DNA from: Bacteroidetes bacterium UBA2234
GTDB lineage: Bacteria > Bacteroidota > Bacteroidia > NS11-12g > UBA955
Reading direction: 5' to 3'
Assembly: GCA_002347985.1 (NCBI GenBank)
Contig: DDYM01000007.1
Span: forward strand, 2,983-22,244
Length of the DNA: 19,262 nucleotides
The stretch's first letter is position 1, and every line of letters starts with the position of its first letter. Both the position numbers and the translations under genes were made by a program. Below, piece by piece: positions 6,429 to 14,096 of the stretch. The notes under the pieces are model-generated. The model searched no databases. It was given only the letters and a program-made list of their open reading frames with translations, and was not told where the DNA came from.

Positions 6429-7679
6429 TTATTCTTCCGTATTTCTGCTGGCGTCCCACATCATCCAAAGGGAATAGGCACCACCAACAACGATTGGACC
6501 ATTGGGGGCTTGAGCCACAATGATTTTATTTTTCTGCTTGCCTGTTACAACGATGGGCGTAAGGACATAGGCTGATTTTTTGGGGTTGGATGAGGCAATG
6601 CGAACGAAACAAAAATTCTTCCCATCTCTCAAGAATACGGCAGAATCTGGCAGCACCAATGATTCAACGGCGTTGAGAATGAGTTTACCTTGTACGGCCT
6701 GCCCTATTTTAACAGGGGGTAAATTGAAAGAACCCTTAGAATTTTTGGCTAATGAGGCAGAATTGGTTGGTTTACAATAGATTTTCCAGCTTCTATCTGT
6801 TTCGATAACGGGGGAAACGGCGACTACTTTACCAGGGAGGAAAGTTCCCGCCCCGCCTTCGGCGGGGCTCAATCCCACATCCATGCCCACTTTTACCATG
6901 GATGTTTGTCCCTCGTACCCAGTTAACACCCAAATCCCTGCTCCATCCATTGCCAATGTCATCACACCCGCATTATCGGCCACACTCATCCCCAAATGGG
7001 CATTCACAGACACAACCGAACCACTGGCGGGGGCTTTAATGACAACACGACTTTGAATGCCTGCCCTAACCCGTTCTGGTGTAATTCCAACTGTCATCAG
7101 GCGCTGAATCAAGCCCGCTTTGCGGGCTTGATTCGCCTTGTAAGCCGATTCGGCCATTTGAAAAGCCTTCAAACTGCTGGCCTTTGATGCATACATCTCC
7201 CGCTGACGCTCAAATTCACTCTTCAAAACACCCCCCTCTGATTCCGTAATCAAAAATGATTCCTGCCAATCCACCACCTGCAAATTCTCAATTTCACACA
7301 AAACATCCCCCTTTTTCACTCGATCCCCCGGCTTAACCGCAATGCGTTTGATCAATCCCCCAACAACCGACGAAACCGAAACCTCGCCCTCAGGACTGGC
7401 AACTACCCTACCCAATAAATTGACCTCCGAATTGACCAACTCCCGCTGGATGTCCGTCACCACAATCCCCGCATTTTCCTTCTGCGCCTGGTCCAAATAC
7501 AAAGTGTCCGATGCCGATATACCCCCAACTTCAGCCGTTGATTCCGCCTTGGAACCATCGCCACAGGAAGCAACGCCGAATGATAAAATGGCTAAGAAAA
7601 GCCAAATGAAACCGGAATTTTTTCTCGTCGGAAACGACATTCCAAGGCACTGATTATTAAAATAATGATTAGTTTTCAT
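6429..7679 (-). CDS. Efflux RND periplasmic adaptor lipoprotein, CzcB/CusB-like
   Basis: This is the membrane-fusion subunit linking the RND pump to the outer-membrane factor. The N-terminus has a hydrophobic segment (23-36) ending in the lipobox 'VASC' (36-39), so Cys39 should carry the lipid anchor. Domains: a lipoyl/barrel-sandwich half with 'GLIKRIAVKPGDRVKKGD' (108-125), a helical hairpin (about 133-205), the second lipoyl half 'IKAPASGSVVSVNAHLGMSV' (214-233), then beta-barrel and membrane-proximal domains. The gene lies 12 bp after the pump gene on the same strand, so it is the last gene of the operon. Met14 (ATG at 7638-7640) is an alternative start giving a more usual signal-peptide length. 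The coding sequence contains two perfect GC-rich hairpins, encoding residues 183-192 and around 272-278. No metal-binding N-terminal histidine motif is seen. Confidence 0.88.
   Translation of the reverse strand: MKTNHYFNNQCLGMSFPTRKNSGFIWLFLAILSFGVASCGDGSKAESTAEVGGISASDTLYLDQAQKENAGIVVTDIQRELVNSEVNLLGRVVASPEGEVSVSSVVGGLIKRIAVKPGDRVKKGDVLCEIENLQVVDWQESFLITESEGGVLKSEFERQREMYASKASSLKAFQMAESAYKANQARKAGLIQRLMTVGITPERVRAGIQSRVVIKAPASGSVVSVNAHLGMSVADNAGVMTLAMDGAGIWVLTGYEGQTSMVKVGMDVGLSPAEGGAGTFLPGKVVAVSPVIETDRSWKIYCKPTNSASLAKNSKGSFNLPPVKIGQAVQGKLILNAVESLVLPDSAVFLRDGKNFCFVRIASSNPKKSAYVLTPIVVTGKQKNKIIVAQAPNGPIVVGGAYSLWMMWDASRNTEE
6850..6868. repeat. Perfect GC-rich inverted repeat inside the adaptor gene (1)
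   Basis: GCCCCGCC-TTC-GGCGGGGC: an 8-bp perfect stem with a 3-base loop, entirely G/C in the stem within a gene of moderate GC. In the coding strand it covers the codons of PAEGGAG (residues 272-278), probably a surface loop before the 'GKVV' strand. Confidence 0.6.
7106..7134. repeat. Perfect inverted repeat inside the adaptor gene (2)
   Basis: GAATCAAGCCCGC-TTT-GCGGGCTTGATTC: a 13-bp perfect stem with a 3-base loop. It encodes residues 183-192 (NQARKAGLIQ) in the adaptor's helical hairpin. Its core (AGCCCGC-TTT-GCGGGCT) resembles the first hairpin (GCCCCGCC-TTC-GGCGGGGC). Confidence 0.65.
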
Positions 7680-7691
7680 TTTTGATTCTTG

Positions 7692-10600
7692 TTATTTGAT
7701 TGTTGGATTAAAATATAAAATTTGTAATTGTACGGTTTCCCACTGATGCACCACATCGTAATAATCAATCTGAGTTTGTAAGGCTTCACGCATATACAAC
7801 CCCCACTCCAAGCCCGATATCTCTCCTGCATTCCATTGCGTTTGAATTAGAGATATTTGCGTGGTAGCCATCGGCAAAAGCACTTCGCGATACTGAATAA
7901 CCCTATCCCTCAATTGCTGCTCCAAATCTAACATCTGCTGCATCTGAAGATCCACCTGTTGCTCTACGTATTCCTGCTGCTTCAACAATGACTGATACTG
8001 CAAAGACGCCGCTTTCGCATTGTTTTTCAATAAACCACCGGCCAGTGGAAGTCGCATCGACACCTGGTATTGTGAAAAATTCAAGTTCCTTCCAAAATAC
8101 TGATCCCCCGTGGGCAACTGTTGATAGCCCTGAAAACTCTGTTGCACATACCCAAGTTGGAAAGTGGGAAGCAACCGCGCTTGAGCCAATTTCCAATCCC
8201 TCAAACCAAATTCCGCCATCGACTTGGAATAAGCCAAAACGGGAATCAAGGTTGATTTGGTTGGCAATGGAAATTCCAATCCCCCAATGGTTGGATATAC
8301 TTTCCCATTTTTTCCCGCCCAAGCAGCCAATTCCATTGCATCTCGCTCAAACTGATAAACGAGGGTCTCGAACATCATGTGCATATCGGCCGACATCTTT
8401 TTGGATTGATTCAATTCCATCGCACCCACATCCCCTTGCGTAAATTTCAATTGCATCATTCGCAAATTTTCTTTGGCCAATGAATCCATCATACTCCAAA
8501 GTGGGAACTGCTCTTGGGTATGTTGCATGTGATAATAAAGTGTTGCCACAGCTTGCTTTACATCCACTTCCTTCATCGACTTCATTTGGTAAACCACTTC
8601 TGCCGCCGAAAGCCTTTGTCGATGCTCTTTTGCATACACCTGAGGCAGTTGAAATCCCTGACTAAAGGTCAATTTCTGATCTTTATACCATGAATTCACC
8701 TGTCCGCCTTCATAAGTAATCCCCGTAGCGTCCAACCCCACCCTGGTTTTTGCCATCGCTGTTGCAGATTCCGCCTGCAACGACATAGACCGCATCAAAG
8801 CGCTTTTTGTGGTTGCTGCTTCCAATATCTCTTCAATTGAAAGTCGCATCGAATCCTCAGCCATCAATCCCATTGCTGTAAATTCCTCAATCCTAGGACT
8901 GATTGCATTGGATGGGCGAAAGGAACCATGCGACGCGGCCATCGACTCACCGGTATAGGCGGTAAGGCCTAGTATCAACAGCAAAATAGCCACAACGTTT
9001 TTCGCAGTTCCACCATTCAACATTTCGACATCTTCTGAACCATTCATTTTATGATTTCTTTTCATTTTTCGGTTTTCTATCATGATAAACAGGGCCGGCA
9101 ACAAAAGCAAAGTCAGCAAAGTAGCTGTTATCAAGCCACCAATCACCACCGTAGCCAACGGTTTTTGTACTTCAGCGCCAGCGCCGTGACTCAAAGCCAT
9201 CGGCATAAAACCCAAGGCTGCCACCAAGGCTGTCATCAATACGGGCCTCAATCGAGTGAGCGTACTTTTTGTCACCATTGCCTTTAAGGAATCCAAATTC
9301 GGCTGCTTGCCATGTCGCTTAAACTCCGCCATCAAAACAATCCCATTCAGCACGGCCACGCCAAACAAGGCAATCATTCCAATTCCTGCACTAATAGAAA
9401 ATGGCATCCCGCGAAGGAGCAGACCCCAAATCCCGCCGATCAACGACATAGGAATCGCGGAGAAGATGATTACACTATACTGAACTGAGCCAAAGGCGAA
9501 ATACAACAGAATCCAAATCAGCAACAACGCCACGGGGATGGCCAAAAACAATCTTTTCTTGGCACTTTGCAAATTTTCAAAGCTACCTCCGTAACCCAGT
9601 GTGTATCCCGCGGGCAATCGAAGAGATTTACCCACTTGTTTTTGCAATACCTCAACCACTGTTTGAACATCTGCTCCTCTCACGTTGAAACCCACTGTGA
9701 TTCTCCGCTGCGCATTGTCGCGCTGAATCTGATTGGGTCCTTCCTGCAACGACACGTCGGCCAGTTCTGAAAGAGGAATCAGCTGTCCGCTTTCAGATTT
9801 TATGGGCAAACGCAACACGTCTTCGATGTCGTTTCTTGAGCCATTGTTCAACCTAACCGTTAGATCAAATCTTCGTTCTTCTTCAAACACTTTTCCCGCC
9901 GCAGCGCCAGCGAAGGCGGTCTCGATGGCCTTATTCAATGCCTCCGTTCTTATCCCATGCAAAGCCATTTGCGAACGATTGTATTTAACCACAATTTGTG
10001 GTTGACCAGACACTTGTTCCACGTATAAATCCTTTGCTCCATCCACTTGATTTACAACACTTCCAAGCACGGATGCCAATCTCGCTAAGGTATCCATATT
10101 GGGGCCATAAATTTTGCAAACCACATCCTGCTTAGCGCCCGTCATGAGTTCATTAAAACGCATCTGGACCGGGAATTGAAATCCCACAGTCAATCCTGGA
10201 ATATCCTTCAGGGCGAAACTCATCTTTTCGGCCAATTCCGAAAATGTCTCCGCCGATTTCCATTCTGATTTATCTTTCAAAATAATCATCATGTCGCTGG
10301 CTTCCATGGGCATCGGATCTGTTGGAATTTCACCGTTACCAATTTTGGTGACCACTTTTTCAACCTCGGGGAATTGTTTCAGCAAGATGTGCGATGCTTT
10401 CTGCGTGTATTCCACACTCGCTTTCACACTGCTACCTGTAATAATTCTTGTGTCGGCCGCAAAATCGCCCTCCTCTAGTTGAGGAATAAACTCGCCACCA
10501 ATGCCTGCGAAGGCAACAAAAGAAATCAGGAGCACGGTAACGGCACCCATCAACAACAGCCTTCCATTTTGAATGGCCCATGTAAGCAATGGAGCGAAAC

Positions 10601-12170
10601 GATTTTCAATTTTTATCATCGCCCTTTCGCTCAAAGCTTGGCCCTTTCCAGGATGTTTGGGCAAGAAATAACTGCACATCATCGGCACATAGGTCAAAGA
10701 AAGAATAAACGCACCCATCAAAGCAAAAGCCACAGTCTGTGCCATCGGCTTAAACATTTTTCCTTCAATGCCTTGCAAAGAAAAAATTGGCAGATACACA
10801 ACCAAAATAATCAACTGACCAAAGACAGCGCTATTCATCATTCTGCCCGCATTTTGGGTAACTACCTCATCACGCTCATCTGCGGAATATCGAGGACCGT
10901 CTTTGCGCCACAACTGATGCAAAACAGACTCCACAATAATTACGGCACCATCAATAATTAATCCGAAATCCAGGGCCCCCAAACTCATCAAATTGCCACT
11001 TACACCAAATACATTCATCATAATAACGGCGAAAAGCATTGCCAATGGAATTACCGAAGCCACTACAAATCCGGCTCTAAAACTACCCAAGGCCAAAACC
11101 AAAACGATAACCACGATCAACGCCCCCTCAGCCAAGTTTTTTTCTACTGTCCCTATCGCATTATTCACCATTTTGGTCCGATCCAAAAAGGCTTCCATCT
11201 TCACACCTTTGGGCAAAGTGGCTTGAATTTCCCCCACCTTTACCTTCACCGCCTTCACAACATCATTGCTATTGGCACCTTTCAACATCATAACCACAGC
11301 CCCGGCAACTTCTCCTTCATCGTTGTAACAAAGTGCCCCATATCGCGTGGACGACCCTTCTTGAATTTTTGCCAAATCCCGAATTAAAATAGGCGTACCA
11401 TCGTCCGCTACCTTCACCACCACAGAACCAATCTCGTCAACATTGGTGAGCAAACCTTCGGTTCTAACAAACAGCGCCTGGGGACCTTTCTCAATATAGC
11501 TTCCTCCGGAATTGGCATTTTCTTTCTGCAACGCATCGAACACTTCATTGATACCAATGTGAAAAGTCTGCATTTGTGAGGGATCTAAGGATACTTCATA
11601 CTGCTTCTGAAATCCACCGTAACTACTAACATCGGCAACGCCCTTTACACCCAATAACTGTTTTCGTACAACCCAATCCTGTAGCGTACGCAATTCAGTA
11701 GGCGTCCACTGTTTCTCATACCCTTTTTCAGGACGCAGAACATACTGATAAATCTCACCCAAACCCGTGGTAATGGGAGCCATTTGTGGCGGAGCAATAC
11801 CCGCTGGAATCTGAGCATTGATGGAAGTAAGTCGTTCCGAAACCTGCTGCCTCGCCCAATAAACACTCACATCCTCATCAAATACTAGGGTAACAATCGA
11901 CAGACCGAATCGCGAGAAACTCCGCAAATTCTTTAAGCCAGGAATGTTTCTATTGGCCTGTTCCACCGGCACGGTAATCAATCTTTCAATATCCGTGGCA
12001 CCCATCGATGGGGCTATCGTGATCAATTGAACTTGGTTGTCCGTTATATCAGGAACCGCATCGATCGGCAATTTCCCCAATTCATAAATACCCACGGCAA
12101 GCAGGGCCAAAACGCCCAAACCAACCAATAACTTTTGTTTTACGCTAAATGCGATAATTTTTTGTAACAT
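7692..12170 (-). CDS. CzcA-type heavy-metal RND efflux pump fused to a TolC-like outer-membrane factor
   Basis: The 1492-residue protein joins two parts of a tripartite pump. Residues 1 to ~1035 are a complete RND transporter: first helix 'LLVGLGVLALLAVGIYEL', porter domains, the fourth-helix motif 'DFGLIIDGAVIIVES' (Asp401, Asp407) used for proton relay, and 'GGEFIPQLEEGDF' near 557. The DFGxxxDG motif is that of CzcA/CnrA-type divalent metal pumps rather than CusA; the exact metal is not settled. Residues ~1085-1492 are an outer-membrane efflux domain ('LSIEEILEAATTKSALM', 'LPLAGGLLKNNAKAASLQYQ'). Between them, 1058-1072 form an extra hydrophobic helix that looks like a former signal peptide (Met1050 to AAS near 1077) and would carry the chain across the membrane. 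Such fusions are known in Bacteroidota. Met1042 or Met1050 could also act as internal starts. Confidence 0.9.
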   Translation of the reverse strand: MLQKIIAFSVKQKLLVGLGVLALLAVGIYELGKLPIDAVPDITDNQVQLITIAPSMGATDIERLITVPVEQANRNIPGLKNLRSFSRFGLSIVTLVFDEDVSVYWARQQVSERLTSINAQIPAGIAPPQMAPITTGLGEIYQYVLRPEKGYEKQWTPTELRTLQDWVVRKQLLGVKGVADVSSYGGFQKQYEVSLDPSQMQTFHIGINEVFDALQKENANSGGSYIEKGPQALFVRTEGLLTNVDEIGSVVVKVADDGTPILIRDLAKIQEGSSTRYGALCYNDEGEVAGAVVMMLKGANSNDVVKAVKVKVGEIQATLPKGVKMEAFLDRTKMVNNAIGTVEKNLAEGALIVVIVLVLALGSFRAGFVVASVIPLAMLFAVIMMNVFGVSGNLMSLGALDFGLIIDGAVIIVESVLHQLWRKDGPRYSADERDEVVTQNAGRMMNSAVFGQLIILVVYLPIFSLQGIEGKMFKPMAQTVAFALMGAFILSLTYVPMMCSYFLPKHPGKGQALSERAMIKIENRFAPLLTWAIQNGRLLLMGAVTVLLISFVAFAGIGGEFIPQLEEGDFAADTRIITGSSVKASVEYTQKASHILLKQFPEVEKVVTKIGNGEIPTDPMPMEASDMMIILKDKSEWKSAETFSELAEKMSFALKDIPGLTVGFQFPVQMRFNELMTGAKQDVVCKIYGPNMDTLARLASVLGSVVNQVDGAKDLYVEQVSGQPQIVVKYNRSQMALHGIRTEALNKAIETAFAGAAAGKVFEEERRFDLTVRLNNGSRNDIEDVLRLPIKSESGQLIPLSELADVSLQEGPNQIQRDNAQRRITVGFNVRGADVQTVVEVLQKQVGKSLRLPAGYTLGYGGSFENLQSAKKRLFLAIPVALLLIWILLYFAFGSVQYSVIIFSAIPMSLIGGIWGLLLRGMPFSISAGIGMIALFGVAVLNGIVLMAEFKRHGKQPNLDSLKAMVTKSTLTRLRPVLMTALVAALGFMPMALSHGAGAEVQKPLATVVIGGLITATLLTLLLLPALFIMIENRKMKRNHKMNGSEDVEMLNGGTAKNVVAILLLILGLTAYTGESMAASHGSFRPSNAISPRIEEFTAMGLMAEDSMRLSIEEILEAATTKSALMRSMSLQAESATAMAKTRVGLDATGITYEGGQVNSWYKDQKLTFSQGFQLPQVYAKEHRQRLSAAEVVYQMKSMKEVDVKQAVATLYYHMQHTQEQFPLWSMMDSLAKENLRMMQLKFTQGDVGAMELNQSKKMSADMHMMFETLVYQFERDAMELAAWAGKNGKVYPTIGGLEFPLPTKSTLIPVLAYSKSMAEFGLRDWKLAQARLLPTFQLGYVQQSFQGYQQLPTGDQYFGRNLNFSQYQVSMRLPLAGGLLKNNAKAASLQYQSLLKQQEYVEQQVDLQMQQMLDLEQQLRDRVIQYREVLLPMATTQISLIQTQWNAGEISGLEWGLYMREALQTQIDYYDVVHQWETVQLQILYFNPTIK

Positions 12171-12278
12171 TTTTTCTTACTAATTGTGACAATGTGCGAA
12201 ATCCGCAATCCAACGACTGCGTCATTCACGGGGTGATCAAATAATTGCTTGAAAATCTGGACGAGAACCGCCCGAAAA
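12171..12278 (-). other. Spacer between the His-rich gene and the pump gene
   Basis: This 108 bp segment lies inside the presumed metal-efflux operon. It has a few short self-complementary runs (TCAC-CCC-GTGA, GCGGATTTCGC) but no strong hairpin and no TAnnTTTG box, so I see no clear promoter or terminator. Read-through from the His-rich gene is the simplest reading. Confidence 0.4.
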
Positions 12279-12653
12279 CTAAGCCCTCGGCGGCTGCCAA
12301 ATAGCTGACACTACGCCAGAAAGAGGAATGGCATTTAGTCTGTGTGTAGTTGGAATTTCTAAATTATCCAACGCAATAAACTCTTGAAATACGGATTGAT
12401 TCATGGGCGCATAAATCCCCATTTGTAATGATGCATCGGCATGATGAAAAGGCATTGAATGATCTTTTTCAGGATGACCATCTGCCTCATGGGCTTCGGT
12501 GTAATGCCTTACCAAAAACGACAACACTGAAATCTTTTCTTTGCCCGAATTATGCTCAAAAAAATGCTGCACCAATGCTGGCGCTCCCCACAGTTGCTGT
12601 AGCGACGTTTGTGTTAACATGAACACAAGCAATAACAACCGGGCCTTTTTCAT
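12279..12653 (-). CDS. Small secreted histidine-rich protein upstream of the metal pump
   Basis: The 124-residue protein starts with a classic signal peptide (MKKARLLLLVFMLTQTS, probable cleavage near 'LWGAPA'), so the mature part is periplasmic or surface. It has nine histidines: His30, 34, 50, 55, 60, 65, 70, 71 and 104. Most lie in 'RHYTEAHEADGHPEKDHSMP' and the following 'FHHADAS', together with several acids, which suggests divalent metal binding. The C-terminus 'SAIWQPPRA' and the 'HYTEAH..D...P' layout recall small Bacteroidota proteins encoded beside CzcA/CusA pumps; no function is established that I know of. I infer a periplasmic metal buffer, sensor or chaperone for the pump. It is 108 bp upstream of the pump gene and 27 bp after the sulfurtransferase gene, with its own TAnnTTTG box. 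Confidence 0.75.
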   Translation of the reverse strand: MKKARLLLLVFMLTQTSLQQLWGAPALVQHFFEHNSGKEKISVLSFLVRHYTEAHEADGHPEKDHSMPFHHADASLQMGIYAPMNQSVFQEFIALDNLEIPTTHRLNAIPLSGVVSAIWQPPRA

Positions 12654-12658
12654 TTTTA

Positions 12659-12666
12659 CAAAGATA
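12659..12666 (-). promoter_or_regulatory. TAnnTTTG -7 box before the His-rich gene (metal efflux operon)
   Basis: On the minus strand TATCTTTG ends 5 bases before the ATG at 12653. It is probably the promoter of the metal-efflux operon and lies in the 27 bp gap behind the CstB-like gene. No clear -33 TTG is seen; an inverted repeat occupies that region. Confidence 0.45.
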
Positions 12667-12669
12667 CGG

Positions 12670-12700
12670 AATTGCAGAAATTAAGATAACTTCTGCAATT
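12670..12700. promoter_or_regulatory. Interrupted palindrome at the sulfur/metal operon border
   Basis: AATTGCAGAA-N11-TTCTGCAATT is a perfect 10-bp inverted repeat (12670-12679 and 12691-12700). It covers the last codons and stop codon of the CstB-like gene and ends 3 bases upstream of the -7 box of the His-rich gene. No T-run follows in the direction of transcription, so it fits an operator better than an intrinsic terminator. Confidence 0.45.
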
Positions 12701-14096
12701 TGCTCTGACAAACAAAATCTGTTTTGGGCAATTCGGTTTTGGCGATTGCGGAAAAACCACCATCCACTTCCTTAAAATTATGAACCCCACGGGATTTCAA
12801 AATGGAGGCAGCAATCATACTGCGGTAACCGCCCGCACAGTGCATGTAAAATGGCTTTGAATCATCCATTTCCATAAACCAACTGTTAATGCAGTCCAAT
12901 GGCTTATTATATGCTTCGTCTACATGTTCCGCGGCATATTCTGATTCTTTACGTACATCAACCACGTAGGTATCTTTTGACCATTCACTCTCAAAAGTCT
13001 GGGGTGTAATGCGATTCACGGAATCCACTTCTTTTCCAGCCAATACCCAAGATTCAAAACCACCACTCAAGTGTCCCAACAAATGATCAAACCCAACACG
13101 TGTCAATCGCATCGCTGTCTCTTGTTCCCTTCCGGGTGCGGTAATCAATAAAATGGGCGTTTTCACATCCCCAATTACTGAACCCACCCAAGGTGCAAAC
13201 TGACCGTCAATCCCAATATTAATGCTTCTTGGCACAAATCCCTTGGCGAATTCACCTGGGGCACGCGTATCTAAAATCACCGCATCCATAGACTCGGCCG
13301 CTACTTCAAACTCCTCAACCATCAATGCACGCATCCCATTGCTCATTACAACATCTACAGACTCATAGCCCGTTTTATTCATCGCAACGTTCATTGGAAA
13401 ATAGGCGGGCGGAGGCAATAATCCGTCCAATACCGCTTCAATGAAGGCTTCCTTTGAAGGCTGATTCAAAGCATAATTCATCTCTTTTTGATGTCCCAAT
13501 GAATCCATCGTCTCCTTCATCATATTTTTACCGCAAGCACTTCCCGCACCATGGGCAGGGTAAACCATCACCTCATTGGGCAAAGGCATAATTTTATTCA
13601 TCAACGAATCGTATAGCAGCCCAGCCAATTGCTCTTGTGTGAGGTGCGCCGCTTTTTGAGCCAGGTCTGGCCTACCAACATCGCCCAAGAAAAGTGTATC
13701 ACCACTAAACAAACTATGAGGATTGCCATCGGAATCCAACAACAAATAACAAGTACTCTCCATCGTATGTCCTGGCGTGTGCAGCACTTTAATCTTCAAT
13801 TCACCTACTTCAAAAATCTGATTGTCTTGAGCAATTGTACAATCAAACGACGGTGATGCCGTTGGACCAAAAACGATGGGGGCGCCGGTTTTTTTACTCA
13901 AATCCAAATGACCACTCACGAAATCCGCATGAAAATGGGTTTCGAAAATGTATTTAAGCACAACACCGTCTTTCTCCAAACGATCCAAATAGGGCTGAAC
14001 CTCACGCAAAGGATCGATAATAACCGCCTCTCCAGCACTGTGAATGTAATAAGCACCTTGTGCCAAGCAACCGGTATAAATTTGTTCTATTTTCAT
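12681..14096 (-). CDS. cstB: CstB-type persulfide dioxygenase / pseudo-rhodanese / rhodanese sulfurtransferase
   Basis: The 471-residue protein has three domains. Residues 1-~235 are an ETHE1-like metallo-beta-lactamase fold with 'THFHADFVSGH' (53-63), 'HTPGH' (106-110), 'FSGDT' (130-134) and 'PAHG' (180-183); by comparison with ETHE1, His54, His110 and Asp133 should bind iron for persulfide oxidation to sulfite. Residues ~262-355 are a rhodanese fold whose active loop reads 'ITAPGRE' (318-324) without cysteine, so it is a pseudo-rhodanese. Residues ~370-455 are an active rhodanese with Cys420 in 'HCAGGYRS'. This order matches CstB, which makes thiosulfate from persulfides. No signal peptide is present, so it is cytoplasmic. 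The start ATG overlaps the stop of the cytochrome gene as ATGA, so the two are translationally coupled. The gene symbol is by architecture only. Confidence 0.85.
   Translation of the reverse strand: MKIEQIYTGCLAQGAYYIHSAGEAVIIDPLREVQPYLDRLEKDGVVLKYIFETHFHADFVSGHLDLSKKTGAPIVFGPTASPSFDCTIAQDNQIFEVGELKIKVLHTPGHTMESTCYLLLDSDGNPHSLFSGDTLFLGDVGRPDLAQKAAHLTQEQLAGLLYDSLMNKIMPLPNEVMVYPAHGAGSACGKNMMKETMDSLGHQKEMNYALNQPSKEAFIEAVLDGLLPPPAYFPMNVAMNKTGYESVDVVMSNGMRALMVEEFEVAAESMDAVILDTRAPGEFAKGFVPRSINIGIDGQFAPWVGSVIGDVKTPILLITAPGREQETAMRLTRVGFDHLLGHLSGGFESWVLAGKEVDSVNRITPQTFESEWSKDTYVVDVRKESEYAAEHVDEAYNKPLDCINSWFMEMDDSKPFYMHCAGGYRSMIAASILKSRGVHNFKEVDGGFSAIAKTELPKTDFVCQSKLQKLS

Noticed and set aside
7988..8443. 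151-residue plus-strand frame opposite the TolC-like domain
   Set aside because: Shadow of the fused outer-membrane domain; low-complexity Pro/Ser/Thr-rich without domain signals.
7692..9047. Separate TolC-like gene starting at Met1042 or Met1050 of the pump
   Set aside because: There is no stop codon between the pump and this part, so the sequence as given encodes a fusion. Internal initiation is kept as a possibility in the findings.
9606..9613. CCCGCGGG palindrome in the pump gene
   Set aside because: Short, without a loop, and unlike the two adaptor hairpins; expected by chance over 19 kb.
10504..10514. Short stem TGCCT-GCGA-AGGCA in the pump gene
   Set aside because: Five base pairs in coding sequence is within chance expectation.
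10479..10961. 160-residue plus-strand frame inside the pump gene
   Set aside because: Antisense shadow of the RND coding sequence; composition rich in Gln, His and Asn, as expected from the reverse complement of membrane-helix codons.
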